Source of the DNA: Nitrospira moscoviensis
Lineage (GTDB): Bacteria; Nitrospirota; Nitrospiria; Nitrospirales; Nitrospiraceae
Direction of reading: 5' to 3'
Length of the DNA stretch: 64,000 nucleotides
NCBI RefSeq assembly: GCF_001273775.1
Contig: NZ_CP011801.1
Coordinates: 2,768,001 to 2,832,000 of the forward strand
The notes beneath the pieces were generated by a model. That model ran no database searches, was not told the DNA's origin, and saw nothing but the letters and a program-made list of their open reading frames with translations. Shown piece after piece: positions 32,551-41,705 of the stretch; positions within the stretch are counted from its first letter, which is position 1; every line of letters starts with the position of its first letter. The position numbers and the translations under genes are program-made.

Positions 32551-32775
32551 TCATGTTTCGCGCTCCCACGACTCCTGACGGTCGATCTTACGACCCGTGC
32601 GGGGATCCTCCAGCTTGGTACTGAACCGATCCAGAATGAACTCGTCGAGAGATTGAGAGAGGCCGAGATGGAGTTCGCGTGCTTCGGTGAACGATTCAGC
32701 CTCACCCTCGTCCCGCTCACGGGCGACATGAGAAGAGGCAGAATCCCTTGCGTGAGCAGCACGATCGTGCTTCAT
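32551..32775 (-). CDS. Hypothetical small protein
   Basis: A 74-residue hydrophilic frame from MKHDRAAHAR. The C-terminal half, ELHLGLSQSLDEFILDRF then DPRTGRKIDRQESW, looks like a real folded or peptide-binding segment. It lies 40 nt upstream of cysD on the same strand. A longer start at 32868 is possible. No family is recognised. Confidence 0.4.
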   Translation of the reverse strand: MKHDRAAHARDSASSHVARERDEGEAESFTEARELHLGLSQSLDEFILDRFSTKLEDPRTGRKIDRQESWERET

Positions 32776-32890
32776 GCGGGCACCGACCCTTTCTCTGATG
32801 CAACGATCACAACTCTTAGCCGTTGCCTTAGCACGGAGGCGGTGCACGCTCTTTTGACGAGCGCGCACCGCGCCGGTCTCTTCAAGGCAT

Positions 32891-33241
32891 TCAATAGGCC
32901 TTGCTGAATCCCGCCTCGCCGTCGTAGTTCCACAGTTTCTGGGCCGCGGACCACCACCAGCCTTTCTTGGTCAGCGCGTCCAGGAACGCGTTCACCTCCG
33001 CATCGGTGATATCCCGCGTCGCCATAAATCGGCAGCGATACCAGTTCACCATCAGCAGGTCGGGACTCACGAACCCCGGCCAGACTTTCGTGCCGCGGTT
33101 GGAGATGAACTCGCACGTGAACGGTCCGATGTCGTCGAACTTGGGAATGCCCTCTTCCGTAATGATGTACATGTCGACGCCGACAAGCTTGATGTCCTTT
33201 TTCTTCTTCGTGGCCTTGGCCACTTCCGTCAGTGTTGGCAT
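32891..33241 (-). CDS. Small companion of isocitrate dehydrogenase (IDH C-terminal-domain-like)
   Basis: A 116-residue soluble protein, KDIKLVGVDMYIITEEG then FISNRGTKVWPGFVS and VNWYRCRFMA, encoded 38 nt behind isocitrate dehydrogenase. The LVGVDxxI and ISNRGxKVWP stretches recall, from memory, the extra C-terminal domain of Thermus-type isocitrate dehydrogenases, which here would be a separate polypeptide. If so it could be a small subunit. The assignment needs a profile comparison. Confidence 0.6.
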   Translation of the reverse strand: MPTLTEVAKATKKKKDIKLVGVDMYIITEEGIPKFDDIGPFTCEFISNRGTKVWPGFVSPDLLMVNWYRCRFMATRDITDAEVNAFLDALTKKGWWWSAAQKLWNYDGEAGFSKAY

Positions 33242-33279
33242 AGGAGTCTCCTCTATCCGTTCAGACGTTCGCCCGGTGA

Positions 33280-34293
33280 TCAGGCCATCGCGTGCATCTT
33301 GTCGACGATGGCCTGGGCATACTCATCCGTTTTCGCCGTGCCACCCACGTCGTAGGTGACGTGCTTCCGCTCGTCCAGCACCGCAAACATGGCCTTCTCG
33401 ATCCGGTCGGCAGCGGCCTTCTCGCCGAGCCACCGGAGCATCATGATCCCCGAGATAAGCACGGCGGACGGGTTGACCTTCTTGAGCCCCGCATACTTCG
33501 GCGCGGAGCCGTGCACGGCCTCGAAAATGGCGCAGTTGTCGCCGATGTTGGCGCCAGGCGCGAAGCCCAACCCGCCGACCAGGCCGGCGCAGAGGTCCGT
33601 CAGGATGTCGCCGTAGAGATTGGGCAGTACCAGACAGTCGAATTGGTCCGGGTTCTTGACCAGCTGCATGCAGCAGTTGTCCACGATCACGTCCCCGATC
33701 TCCATCTCCGGATAGTGCTTCGCCGCCGCCCGGAAGGCTTCGAGGAACAGCCCGTCCGTCATCTTCATGATGTTGGCCTTGTGCACGCAGTACACTTTCT
33801 TGCGCCCGTTCGCCTTGGCCCACTTGAAGGCGAAATCCGCGATCCGGTACGACCCCGGCCAGGTAATCACTTTCAAGCACTGCGCGACCTCGTCGGACAC
33901 CATGTGCTCAATCGCCGCGTAGGAGTCCTCCGTGTTCTCGCGGAAGTTGATGATGTCGATCTTGTCCCACGGCCGCTTCAGGACCGGAATCAGCCTGGCG
34001 GGCCGGACGTTGGCATACAGATCGAACACTTTCCGGAGCGTCACATTGGCGCTCTTGTGTCCCGTGCCGATCGGCGTGGTCGTGGGTCCCTTCAAGGCCA
34101 CCTTGTTCTTGGCGATGGACTGAATGGTTTTGTCCGGCAGGAGCGTCCCGTACTTCTCCAGACAGTCGAGCCCGATGTCCTCGTACTCCCATTTGATATC
34201 GACGCCGCTCGCGTCGATGACCATCCGCACCGCTTCGCAGATCTCGGGGCCGGTGCCTTCTCCCGGGATCATGGTGATCACATGTTGCGCCAT
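33280..34293 (-). CDS. icd: Isocitrate/isopropylmalate dehydrogenase family (NAD-type IDH)
   Basis: A 337-residue beta-decarboxylating dehydrogenase. It has MIPGEGTGPEICEAV at the N-terminus, the substrate loop NVTLRKVFDLYANVRPARLI, IINFRENTEDSYAAIEHM, the KANIMKMTDGLFLEAF segment with the catalytic Lys, PNLYGDILTDLCAGLVGGLG and the cofactor region EAVHGSAPKYAG. RENTEDxYAxIEH indicates isocitrate rather than isopropylmalate. In reverse-TCA organisms IDH carboxylates 2-oxoglutarate; the direction here is inferred. Confidence 0.88.
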   Translation of the reverse strand: MAQHVITMIPGEGTGPEICEAVRMVIDASGVDIKWEYEDIGLDCLEKYGTLLPDKTIQSIAKNKVALKGPTTTPIGTGHKSANVTLRKVFDLYANVRPARLIPVLKRPWDKIDIINFRENTEDSYAAIEHMVSDEVAQCLKVITWPGSYRIADFAFKWAKANGRKKVYCVHKANIMKMTDGLFLEAFRAAAKHYPEMEIGDVIVDNCCMQLVKNPDQFDCLVLPNLYGDILTDLCAGLVGGLGFAPGANIGDNCAIFEAVHGSAPKYAGLKKVNPSAVLISGIMMLRWLGEKAAADRIEKAMFAVLDERKHVTYDVGGTAKTDEYAQAIVDKMHAMA

Positions 34294-34374
34294 AGGTCCT
34301 CCCTTAAGCAGCAAGGGTTAATAACACGGCCCTCCATCGGGGCCCTTCCTCCACACGATTTCCTAACGCATCCA

Positions 34375-36762
34375 TCAATAGGCCGCTGGTTGGGACAGCG
34401 GTCGGTTCGACACGAGGTCCAGCACATGTAAGCCGTCGAACTTGGCTGCGGTCTTCCCGAATGTAATGAGCCCGACGAGTCCTTCTTGCGGGAGCACAGC
34501 GTCGGCGACGGCGGCCACCTGCGCGCCATCGACGTACACGCCCAGTCGTCCACGGTCGAGGTGCAGGAAATTGATCCGTTGCACACGCAGAGTGTGCCAG
34601 GGGCGCTGAGCCAGCTTGACCGTCGTTTCCCCGAGGACCGTTGCGCGGCCGTCGATCATTCGTTTGGTTGTCAGCTTGCCGGTCGCCGGATTGAGCGTGA
34701 CCGCATAGAAGTTGCCGTGATCCCGCACCGCCAGCGCGATCCCGGCCTCCCCCACGCCGTCCGGCGACAGGTCCTGCACCTGGACCGTCACATCCGGATA
34801 GGTCGTGCGGATGCGATCGGCCAGCAGGAGGTGGGCACAATCATTCGGCCCTGTGGCGCAGGGGCGATCCTGGATAATCAGATGCCCCGGCGTGGGTGCC
34901 TGGATATCTGCGACGACACGCCAGGCCGGGGAATCGGCGCCGGGCGTGCTCATGACGATGAACCCCGCAGGCAAAACCCCGGGAACGTCCTGATCGAAAT
35001 TCCACTGCCACACGATATCCTGCCGCGGCGGTTTGGCATGGACTTCGACGTCGAGCACGTCCGGTGCGCGCACCGGCGTGGGTAACGTCACCTGGACGCC
35101 GTCTGGGACTAGGGCTTTCACCACATCGTTGCCGACGAGGTAGGGCCAGACGCCCACAGCGCCGGAAAGGCGATCATGCCAAACCTTGGCGGCCTGCAAC
35201 CGTACATCAAACCGGGCCGGATCGCGCGGCGCACGGAGCGCTTCCACCAGGACCAGCGCGTAGGCCGCCACGAGCTTATCGACGGGGGCCTCGACCATGC
35301 GTAAGGCCTCCTCGGCTTCCTGCCGGGCCTGCTCCAGCCAGGGATGACCATAGCGCCGCTCCCAGGAGAGCCACTGAATCCGGTCCCACGCAAGCTCGGA
35401 GAGCACTCGTCCACGAAACGCTTCTCCAAGCGTGAGTTCCTTCAGAAGCGCTTCGTGAACATCGAGCGCGGAGGTGGCGTCGTTGTTCCATCGATAGAGT
35501 GCGCCGAGTTGCCGCCGCCGCTCCGGCGTCGTTTGTCGGCCAGCTGCCAGACGTTCGAATGAGTCGATGGCCTGGTAGAACGCCTCGGCCGCCGTGGAGT
35601 GGCCCATGGCGACCTCGGTGAGCTCCTGCCGCCAGGTCTGTGCCTGCAGGTTCCAGTACAGCTCCGCCAGCCGTTGCGTCACCGCCTCATTCGGGCCTGA
35701 GATGCCGCTCTTGGTCAGACCTTCCCGCAGAAACGTCCGGAGGCGATCGTCGGCAAGCACGGCATGGAGCGCGGGATCGGCCGGATCGATCAGCGTCAAC
35801 CGGGTCAGCAGCCGCGTCCGCTCGGGAGAGCGTGGCATCTGTTCGGCACGTGTGAGCGCGGCGGCAAAAAGCTGATCGGCATCCTTCCGCTCCCACCAGC
35901 GGGCAGACCCTAAGACCAAACCTCCGGCGCCGACTCGCGCCTTCACATCCTCAGCAGCAGATCCCGTCGCGTCACCCCGCTGCGGAAGGTAGCCGTACTG
36001 CACGCCGGCAATGACCGGCGCGCCCGGCAAGGCCTCGCTCAGGACCGCCCGATCCACCGGGTATCCCAGCTTTCGCAATCCGGAGAGCACAACAAAGCGA
36101 ATCGTTACCTCTTTGACCGGACCGTACCGGCGAAGGGCCCCGCTGGCCCACCAGACCTCCTCCGGCCGCAGCGCCAAAGGGGCCGTGAGCGGATCCCGGT
36201 ACGACACGAGAATTTCGACCGTCTGGCCGGCAACCCCGACGGGCTCCGGCCCCGCAAGGTTGATCAGCGCGAACTGCCTGACCGGCCAGACTTTGAGGAC
36301 ATCGAGGCCCGGGGGTGGCCCCACCTCGGATCCAATCACCACCGGAGAGACGAACACTGCCGGCACATACTCTCTCCAGTAATCCGCGTGGCGATGCGTC
36401 TCGGATAGCAACCCCAGGCCGACCCCGCGCCCGAGGGCGCCGAAGATTCCGGTTTCCGGCTGGTCCTGGATCAGATCACGATGGGCCTTCAGCGTCTCCT
36501 CCCAACAGGCCTTGTCGGCCTGCTCCGATGCCGCTCGCTGGCGCCGCAGCGTCAAACAGGCGAGATCGAGCGCCGCCCACTCGGCCACCCGGTTCTGGGC
36601 CAATGCCTCGGCATACCGCACGACGAATCGGCCGGGCTCACTCTCGTGGGAATGTCCCTGTTTCTTTCCTGCGGCAATCGATTCATCCACGAATATCGGC
36701 GCCGCCCAGACTGTCACCAGTATCACCAGGAGCCATTTCGCGTGGCGATATTGCGTTCTCAT
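34375..36762 (-). CDS. Large exported protein with C-terminal laminin-G/DUF1080-like domain
   Basis: A 795-residue protein with a signal peptide (MRTQYRHAKWLLVILVTVWA). The middle third is helical and TPR-like (residues about 330-560). The last ~190 residues form a beta-rich domain of the concanavalin/DUF1080 kind: GIALAVRDHGNFYAVTLNPA, LGVYVDGAQVAAVADAVLP, GLVGLITFGKTAAKFDGLHV. Such domains bind glycans or other surface ligands. It may be co-transcribed with the two secreted-protein genes upstream; the gap is 16 nt. Confidence 0.72.
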   Translation of the reverse strand: MRTQYRHAKWLLVILVTVWAAPIFVDESIAAGKKQGHSHESEPGRFVVRYAEALAQNRVAEWAALDLACLTLRRQRAASEQADKACWEETLKAHRDLIQDQPETGIFGALGRGVGLGLLSETHRHADYWREYVPAVFVSPVVIGSEVGPPPGLDVLKVWPVRQFALINLAGPEPVGVAGQTVEILVSYRDPLTAPLALRPEEVWWASGALRRYGPVKEVTIRFVVLSGLRKLGYPVDRAVLSEALPGAPVIAGVQYGYLPQRGDATGSAAEDVKARVGAGGLVLGSARWWERKDADQLFAAALTRAEQMPRSPERTRLLTRLTLIDPADPALHAVLADDRLRTFLREGLTKSGISGPNEAVTQRLAELYWNLQAQTWRQELTEVAMGHSTAAEAFYQAIDSFERLAAGRQTTPERRRQLGALYRWNNDATSALDVHEALLKELTLGEAFRGRVLSELAWDRIQWLSWERRYGHPWLEQARQEAEEALRMVEAPVDKLVAAYALVLVEALRAPRDPARFDVRLQAAKVWHDRLSGAVGVWPYLVGNDVVKALVPDGVQVTLPTPVRAPDVLDVEVHAKPPRQDIVWQWNFDQDVPGVLPAGFIVMSTPGADSPAWRVVADIQAPTPGHLIIQDRPCATGPNDCAHLLLADRIRTTYPDVTVQVQDLSPDGVGEAGIALAVRDHGNFYAVTLNPATGKLTTKRMIDGRATVLGETTVKLAQRPWHTLRVQRINFLHLDRGRLGVYVDGAQVAAVADAVLPQEGLVGLITFGKTAAKFDGLHVLDLVSNRPLSQPAAY

Positions 36763-36778
36763 AGATCCTCTACTCAAT

Positions 36779-37249
36779 TTACGGCGTGGTCGAATAGTCC
36801 GGCTGTCCCCCATGCGGGTAGGTCCGTTTGCATCGCACGATCAACGTCTGTGTGCCTCGCCCTCCCACGCACTGATCGAGCGAGGATGAAAACTCCACCG
36901 TGCCCTCTTGGGTCACCTCGAAGGGAAAGTCGAAGGTGAAGCTGATGAATTTGTACCGGCCCGGCGGCAACTGCAGCACGCGAGGCTCCGAGGTCCGATA
37001 GGCATCGGAGGTTTCCGGATCGGACGTCCAAATCGATGGGGTGATACCCGGCACGGTCCACCAGCTCTGGGACACGATCGAGGTGGCATCAATCGTGACG
37101 GGATAGGGTGTCGCCGGTGTCTCCCGCGACTCGGTGACGGCAACGAAGCCGATCAATGCACTCAACGCGACACAGCCGGACGCGAGCATCGCGCGCCGGA
37201 TGTGAGGAGTGAGACGTGTTCTGGAATTGTTCTTGTTGTCAGAGACCAT
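36779..37249 (-). CDS. Hypothetical secreted protein
   Basis: A 156-residue protein with an N-terminal signal or anchor segment (about residues 18-38). The mature part is beta-rich, with RVLQLPPGRYKFISFTFDFP and two cysteines (in LDQCVGG and IVRCKRTY) likely to form a disulfide. It lies 6 nt downstream of the phosphodiesterase-like gene and 16 nt upstream of the large exported protein, so the three form an operon. No family is recognised. Confidence 0.65.
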   Translation of the reverse strand: MVSDNKNNSRTRLTPHIRRAMLASGCVALSALIGFVAVTESRETPATPYPVTIDATSIVSQSWWTVPGITPSIWTSDPETSDAYRTSEPRVLQLPPGRYKFISFTFDFPFEVTQEGTVEFSSSLDQCVGGRGTQTLIVRCKRTYPHGGQPDYSTTP

Positions 37250-37255
37250 GAGCGA

Positions 37256-38290
37256 TCACCGTCCCTTCGCCGAAACAGCGGCAACAGTGCCGGTGTTCCG
37301 GAACACTTCTTCGACGACCCGGCTGTCCCATTCCGTGTGGGTCTCCAGTCCGAGTGTTCGCATCACCGTCGCGCCGGTGTCGAGAATGGAGACCGGCTGA
37401 CGGATGATGTGGCCGGCCTTGATTCCGGCCCCCGACGCAATCCATGGGACGAGCGATGAGCCCGTCGTGGGTTGCCCATTGACCGCGACCGGGATTGCCG
37501 CGCCGGTTCCGCTCAAGGCGGTGACGAAAACCGTCGTGCGCGCGAGCAGCCCATGTTCCTTGAAGAGATCCAGCACGGCCCCCATGGCATGATCCACCGA
37601 TTGCAGCGCCTCGCGATATTCCTTCGAGGCCCACCCGTGGGCGGCGCCGGCGCGCCTGGCATCCGGCAAGTGCACGACGAGGAGATGCGGCAGCGCCAGA
37701 ATGGCGTGGCCATAGCCGTGACCGCTCGACGCTTTCCGCAGGTATTGCCTGATATAGGACACGAGCCGCTCCGGGCTACATTCCGGCCTCAGGGCTCCGC
37801 ACAGCTGATAATCCGTATAGGGTTCCGGCTTCGCGAGCTGGTAGAGCGATTCGTCCATGAAGAAGATGGCGCTGTCCCGCCCGCCGCTCAGGTCGAGGTA
37901 ATCGAACAGCGTGGGAGGTCGAGGATACCCGCGGCTGAACTCGAAGGCATCCCAAGTGATGCCGTGCTTGTCGACCGGCAGCCCGGTGAGCAGGCTAGCC
38001 ATGGCCGGCAGCCGGAGAGGGGGCGCGACGGTTTGAGCCGACCACGTCGCAGCTCCTCCCTTGACCAGTCGGTTGAGCACGGGCATCGGTCCGGCCTTAG
38101 GAGAGTCTTGACCGATCCCCTCCAGCACAAACAGAATCACGGACTCGGCATGCGCAGAGTCAGTGGTCGGCTTCACCGGAGACGTCTCGGACTGAACGCC
38201 GCGAGGCGAGTCGGCAGAGGCGCTGAGGGAGATCGACCAGGTCAGCAGTACGGCCGTGAGCAGGCAGATGACCCGAGATGTGAAGAGCAT
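37256..38290 (-). CDS. Type I phosphodiesterase/NPP-fold protein, probably catalytically altered
   Basis: A 344-residue exported protein starting MLFTSRVICL, chosen for the AGAAGGAG site 8 nt upstream. The alkaline-phosphatase-superfamily fold is indicated by SVILFVLEGIGQDSP, LPAMASLLTGLPVDKHGI and the SVDHAMGAVLDLFKEHGLL helix. Key positions look wrong: the usual TxPN nucleophile site reads RLPA, the first-strand Asp is Glu, and the SDHGM motif is replaced by TALSGTG. It may therefore be a non-catalytic relative. It heads a three-gene exported-protein operon. Confidence 0.7.
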   Translation of the reverse strand: MLFTSRVICLLTAVLLTWSISLSASADSPRGVQSETSPVKPTTDSAHAESVILFVLEGIGQDSPKAGPMPVLNRLVKGGAATWSAQTVAPPLRLPAMASLLTGLPVDKHGITWDAFEFSRGYPRPPTLFDYLDLSGGRDSAIFFMDESLYQLAKPEPYTDYQLCGALRPECSPERLVSYIRQYLRKASSGHGYGHAILALPHLLVVHLPDARRAGAAHGWASKEYREALQSVDHAMGAVLDLFKEHGLLARTTVFVTALSGTGAAIPVAVNGQPTTGSSLVPWIASGAGIKAGHIIRQPVSILDTGATVMRTLGLETHTEWDSRVVEEVFRNTGTVAAVSAKGR

Positions 38291-38662
38291 GACGTGTGAC
38301 TCCTTCTGCATCGTCCAGTATACGGGTGCTGTGCAACAACGCATGATGCGCAAACGCAAGGTCTATTCCTGGTGCAATGAGGTTCGGAAACCCGAAAGAC
38401 GGGAAGAGCCAAACTGCTTAATTGACAAAGGAGAATGCTCTGCTTGTCCGCGAGCAGTGGTTGGATGATCGTGGCATTCCGTAGTCTTCACCGGACCTCC
38501 CCGTGTGTGTATGCACGGAGATCTTGTGCGCTCGGTGCATCCGAGCACTTCGCTGCTCGGCTAACGTGCCGCCTCAATGTGTGGCGGCGACAACGGCCGG
38601 CACTCCGGGAGGAGCGATACCCTGAGAAGCCTTTCTACGGTTGTCGGAGAGACCTGGTTGGA
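38291..38662. other. Intergenic region with a strong hairpin
   Basis: About 370 nt between two leftward genes. It holds a perfect 7-bp hairpin, CCGAGCA-CTTCGC-TGCTCGG, at about 38544-38563. No T-run follows, so terminator function is unclear. A GAAACCCGAAAG/CGGGA stretch near 38390 slightly resembles a c-di-GMP aptamer, but the rest does not fit. The promoter of the phosphodiesterase-like operon should lie at its left end. Confidence 0.4.
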
Positions 38663-38962
38663 TTATTCGATGGCAAGAACGGCCGCGTCGGACACAAAAG
38701 CCTTCAGATGGTGCCCCTTCCGCATCAGGCGCTCGATCTCGTCAAGCAACGCCGGAACTCGCTCTTCCGAAAGGATCACATAAAGCATGATGTTGCTGTC
38801 GATATCGAGCATTCCCGTCTGGGGCCCGGAAGTGCCGGCACCGCTGGCCTGCAGGAGCGTATAGCCGCTTATTCCATTCCGGCGAAGCATGTCCGTCAGG
38901 GTTTCGGTCAGCGCACTGGGACCGATAATGGCAAGCAGCTTTTCCGGACACAGTCGCTTCAT
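38663..38962 (-). CDS. sbtB: PII-like regulator SbtB
   Basis: A 99-residue ferredoxin-like protein of the PII superfamily, located 24 nt behind sbtA. It shows KLLAIIGPSALTETLTDMLR, GISGYTLLQASGAGTSG, LYVILSEERVPALLDEIE and VSDAAVLAI, matching the truncated T-loop PII proteins that pair with SbtA transporters. In cyanobacteria SbtB binds adenyl nucleotides and inhibits bicarbonate uptake. The same control is inferred here from pairing and length. Confidence 0.85.
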   Translation of the reverse strand: MKRLCPEKLLAIIGPSALTETLTDMLRRNGISGYTLLQASGAGTSGPQTGMLDIDSNIMLYVILSEERVPALLDEIERLMRKGHHLKAFVSDAAVLAIE

Positions 38963-38986
38963 GATACGCCCTCTGTCGGTGGGACG

Positions 38987-39991
38987 TTACACCCAGGCGC
39001 CGACGATCGCTTCCGCGAGGCGATGGTACAATGGAATTCCAACTATAACATTAAATGGGAAGGTAATGCCCAGCGAAAGTGTGATGTACAAGGAGGGATT
39101 CGCCTCGGGAACGGCAAGCCGCATGGCCGGAGGCACCGCAATGTACGAGGCGCTCGCCGCGAGCACCGCCACCATGGTCGTTCCACCGACGCCGAAGCTG
39201 AGCGCGATACCGCCCACCAGTGCGCCGATCAAGGCGCCGACCAAGGGCATCAGCACACCAAATAGCGCCAGCGCGACCCCCATCCGGCGGAACTCCCCGA
39301 TGCGGAGCGCCGCCTCCATGCCCATCTCAAGCAGGAACAAACACAACGCGCCCATGAAGATATCGTTCACGAACGGATGAAGCGCCGCCATGCGTGTGGG
39401 CGCCACAACGGCGCCGATCACCATCGCGCCGGCCAGCAGCACGACGCTGCCGTTAAGGAAGGCCTCGCGCAGAATGCCGCTCGGATGCCGCCCCTCGGCG
39501 GCTGTGCGCGCGTCGTCGGAAGCGATGCCGAGCCGGCGGCGGGACCATCCCGCAAGCAGCAACCCGATGACGATGGCGGGAGATTCCATCACCGCCAGCA
39601 TGATCACCGGATACATTTCATAGAGGATGCCGTTGCTCTCCAGATAGGCTTTCGCCGTCATAAACGTGCCGGCGCTCACCGAGCCGTAGTGGGCGGCGAT
39701 CGCGGCGGCGTTCAGCGCATCGACCCTGCGCGAGGAGACCAGCACGACATACGCGAGAACCGGCAGCAGTAACCCCAACATGATAGCCCAAAAGACCGCA
39801 TGCACTGCCGTGAGGAGATTGGCGCGGCCGAGCTCGACGCCGCCATGGATGCCGATCGCCATCAGCAGATAGATGGAGAGCGCCTTGGCGAGGTCGGGGG
39901 GGAAACGGAGGTCTGAACGCACAACCCTGGCGAGAAAGCCGAGGGCGAAGAACAAGACGGCCGGGATCAAAAGATTCGAAAAACCGTGCAT
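38987..39991 (-). CDS. sbtA: Sodium-dependent bicarbonate transporter SbtA
   Basis: A 334-residue membrane protein of the SbtA (DUF897) family with about ten helices in two inverted halves. Landmarks are IYLLMAIGIHGGVELG, AAIAAHYGSVSAGTFMTAKA, VMESPAIVIGLLLAG, CLFLLEMGMEA and ASASYIAVPPAMRLAVPEAN. The GTG/ATG region at 39991 has a GGAGAGGGGA site. SbtA imports bicarbonate with sodium, supporting carbon fixation and bicarbonate-using carboxylases; sbtB follows. Confidence 0.93.
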   Translation of the reverse strand: MHGFSNLLIPAVLFFALGFLARVVRSDLRFPPDLAKALSIYLLMAIGIHGGVELGRANLLTAVHAVFWAIMLGLLLPVLAYVVLVSSRRVDALNAAAIAAHYGSVSAGTFMTAKAYLESNGILYEMYPVIMLAVMESPAIVIGLLLAGWSRRRLGIASDDARTAAEGRHPSGILREAFLNGSVVLLAGAMVIGAVVAPTRMAALHPFVNDIFMGALCLFLLEMGMEAALRIGEFRRMGVALALFGVLMPLVGALIGALVGGIALSFGVGGTTMVAVLAASASYIAVPPAMRLAVPEANPSLYITLSLGITFPFNVIVGIPLYHRLAEAIVGAWV

Positions 39992-40047
39992 GGTCCCCTC
40001 TCCTTCCTGACTTCCCTCCAAGCACGCTAGCACCAGCCTCAGGATTC

Positions 40048-40812
40048 TTACCGAGAGACCGGCTCGCCGCCTTCCAGGATCTTGTAGGGCGGCACGTCGG
40101 CCAGTGCTTCCCGGAATCTGATGGCCAGGGCCTCCAAGGGGCTCGGTGCCAGCCAACCGCCCCACGAGAACTTGGTCACCGTGTACGTTTCCGGATCGAA
40201 CGCCAGGGTGAAGCCGGTCGGGACCTTCGGGACGTTTTGCATCTCGCGAACGTACTGACCAATATCCGGCGCCGGCCCGTGCACGTACTGGACTTCGCTC
40301 AGCACAAGATGCAACAACGGCCCTCGAACGAAGATCCATCCGCTTGTGCTTTCTTCCCCGCCTATTATGACGGGGCGCCCGATGGCCACACCGGGCATGC
40401 CGGTCTGCGTGGGGGTCGTGCCCTTCTCGCCCGCCCCTGTACCGGGACGGCTCAGATGAAAAAACACCCGTTCGTCCGGTGTGGTTTGCGCCAAGGCCTG
40501 GGAGAGTGCAGGAGCCAAAAAGGCGATGTCATCCGAATGGAAAACCCGGCGCTTGAGCGCTTCCCCGATGAGCAGGCGGGACAGGAAGTTACGTCGCTCG
40601 CTATGGAGCACCCGGTGGAGCAGGGTGCCGATCTCGGTGGGAGTCAACGTGACGGGGTGGTCGTTCCGTTGCGACTCCTCCTCCGGTACCAGGAGCACAT
40701 CGTTAAACCCGACGGCCACCACCTCTCTCCCCTTGACCTCGGGAGTCTCGACACATCCGATGAGGGTGAGGCTCAGGAAGAGGAGCACCCCTTGTCGTAG
40801 TAAGTTCATCAT
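40048..40812 (-). CDS. Hypothetical lipoprotein
   Basis: A 254-residue lipoprotein: MMNLLRQGVLLFLSLTLIGC places the lipidated Cys at residue 20. The mature part has a beta-rich C-terminal half ending FSWGGWLAPSPLEALAIRFR. No family is recognised. It lies 56 nt upstream of sbtA on the same strand and 49 nt downstream of modA. Confidence 0.7.
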   Translation of the reverse strand: MMNLLRQGVLLFLSLTLIGCVETPEVKGREVVAVGFNDVLLVPEEESQRNDHPVTLTPTEIGTLLHRVLHSERRNFLSRLLIGEALKRRVFHSDDIAFLAPALSQALAQTTPDERVFFHLSRPGTGAGEKGTTPTQTGMPGVAIGRPVIIGGEESTSGWIFVRGPLLHLVLSEVQYVHGPAPDIGQYVREMQNVPKVPTGFTLAFDPETYTVTKFSWGGWLAPSPLEALAIRFREALADVPPYKILEGGEPVSR

Positions 40813-40861
40813 GCATGCACGAGTCCGCTGACGCTCCTCAACCGGGCTTGAGCACCGGCGC

Positions 40862-41686
40862 TTACTCCGTTCCCACCGTCCCCGCGGACACGGGCTGGAA
40901 CCCGTGCTCGCGCAAGGCGCGTTGTACGGCCGGGTCGAGCATAAAATCGAGAAATTCCCGCGCCAGGGGAAGCGCGAACGGCCGACAGGTCCACACGACG
41001 GCCGCGCCGAACTCCACGGGAGGATGGAAACCCCTCGGCGCTTCGTCAAGAATCCGGACATTCGCCGCGTGTACCGCGTCGATGCGGTACACGATCCCGA
41101 TGTCCGCCTCGCCGCTGGAGACGAGATCGATGATCCCGCTGTGATGGCCGTAGACGATCCGGGATCGCAAGTGGTTCAAGAAATCGATATCGATGTTGGA
41201 CAACAGCTCGGCGGTGATGACTCCCAACGCATCCGTCGCCGGATTCGCAATCGCAATCCGGCCAGTGACGTCCTTGTTCAGTTTCAGGGACCGAAAGGAC
41301 ACCGGAGCCGGAACGGCTTCGGCGGAGGCGATCAAGACCACGGACGTCCTGGCAAAGATCCTCGGCGGCCCATCGATGGTCAGTCTTCGGGCTTGCAGAT
41401 GGCGCACTTGGTCGAATGAGGCGGGAAGGAACACGTCCAGCGGCGCGCCTTCCTCGATCTGTTCGCGGAGCGTCACGGACGGACCGTAGACGACGCGCAC
41501 CCTGGCCGACGGATGCCGCGACTCAAAGATCGGGAGCACGTCGCGGAGCACGGGCTTCAGACTGTGCGCGGCGCCGATCGTCAAGGTTTCGCTCCGGGCC
41601 GGCTGCGCCGTCGCGCTCAGTGCCGCCACACATGCCGCCACACACCAGATGCTTCTCCGCCGCCATCCCGTGGTATGGTCCATCAT
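40862..41686 (-). CDS. modA: Molybdate ABC transporter substrate-binding protein ModA
   Basis: A 274-residue periplasmic binding protein. The signal peptide runs to about residue 27, followed by ETLTIGAAHSLKPVLRDVLP, VVYGPSVTLREQIEEGAPLD, VFLPASFDQVRHLQ and the second-lobe GRIAIANPATDALGVITAEL and SGEADIGIVYRIDA, all ModA landmarks. A GGAGG site precedes the start. No modB or modC is adjacent; it follows a porin gene by 19 nt, which is unusual for a binding protein. Confidence 0.85.
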   Translation of the reverse strand: MMDHTTGWRRRSIWCVAACVAALSATAQPARSETLTIGAAHSLKPVLRDVLPIFESRHPSARVRVVYGPSVTLREQIEEGAPLDVFLPASFDQVRHLQARRLTIDGPPRIFARTSVVLIASAEAVPAPVSFRSLKLNKDVTGRIAIANPATDALGVITAELLSNIDIDFLNHLRSRIVYGHHSGIIDLVSSGEADIGIVYRIDAVHAANVRILDEAPRGFHPPVEFGAAVVWTCRPFALPLAREFLDFMLDPAVQRALREHGFQPVSAGTVGTE

Positions 41687-41705
41687 GTGTCCTCCAGACT
41701 TCGGT

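Noticed and set aside
38340..38480. Possible c-di-GMP-type riboswitch (GAAACCCGAAAG ... CGGGA)
   Set aside because: Only part of one stem fits, the GCAAAGCC block is absent, and no gene follows on that strand.
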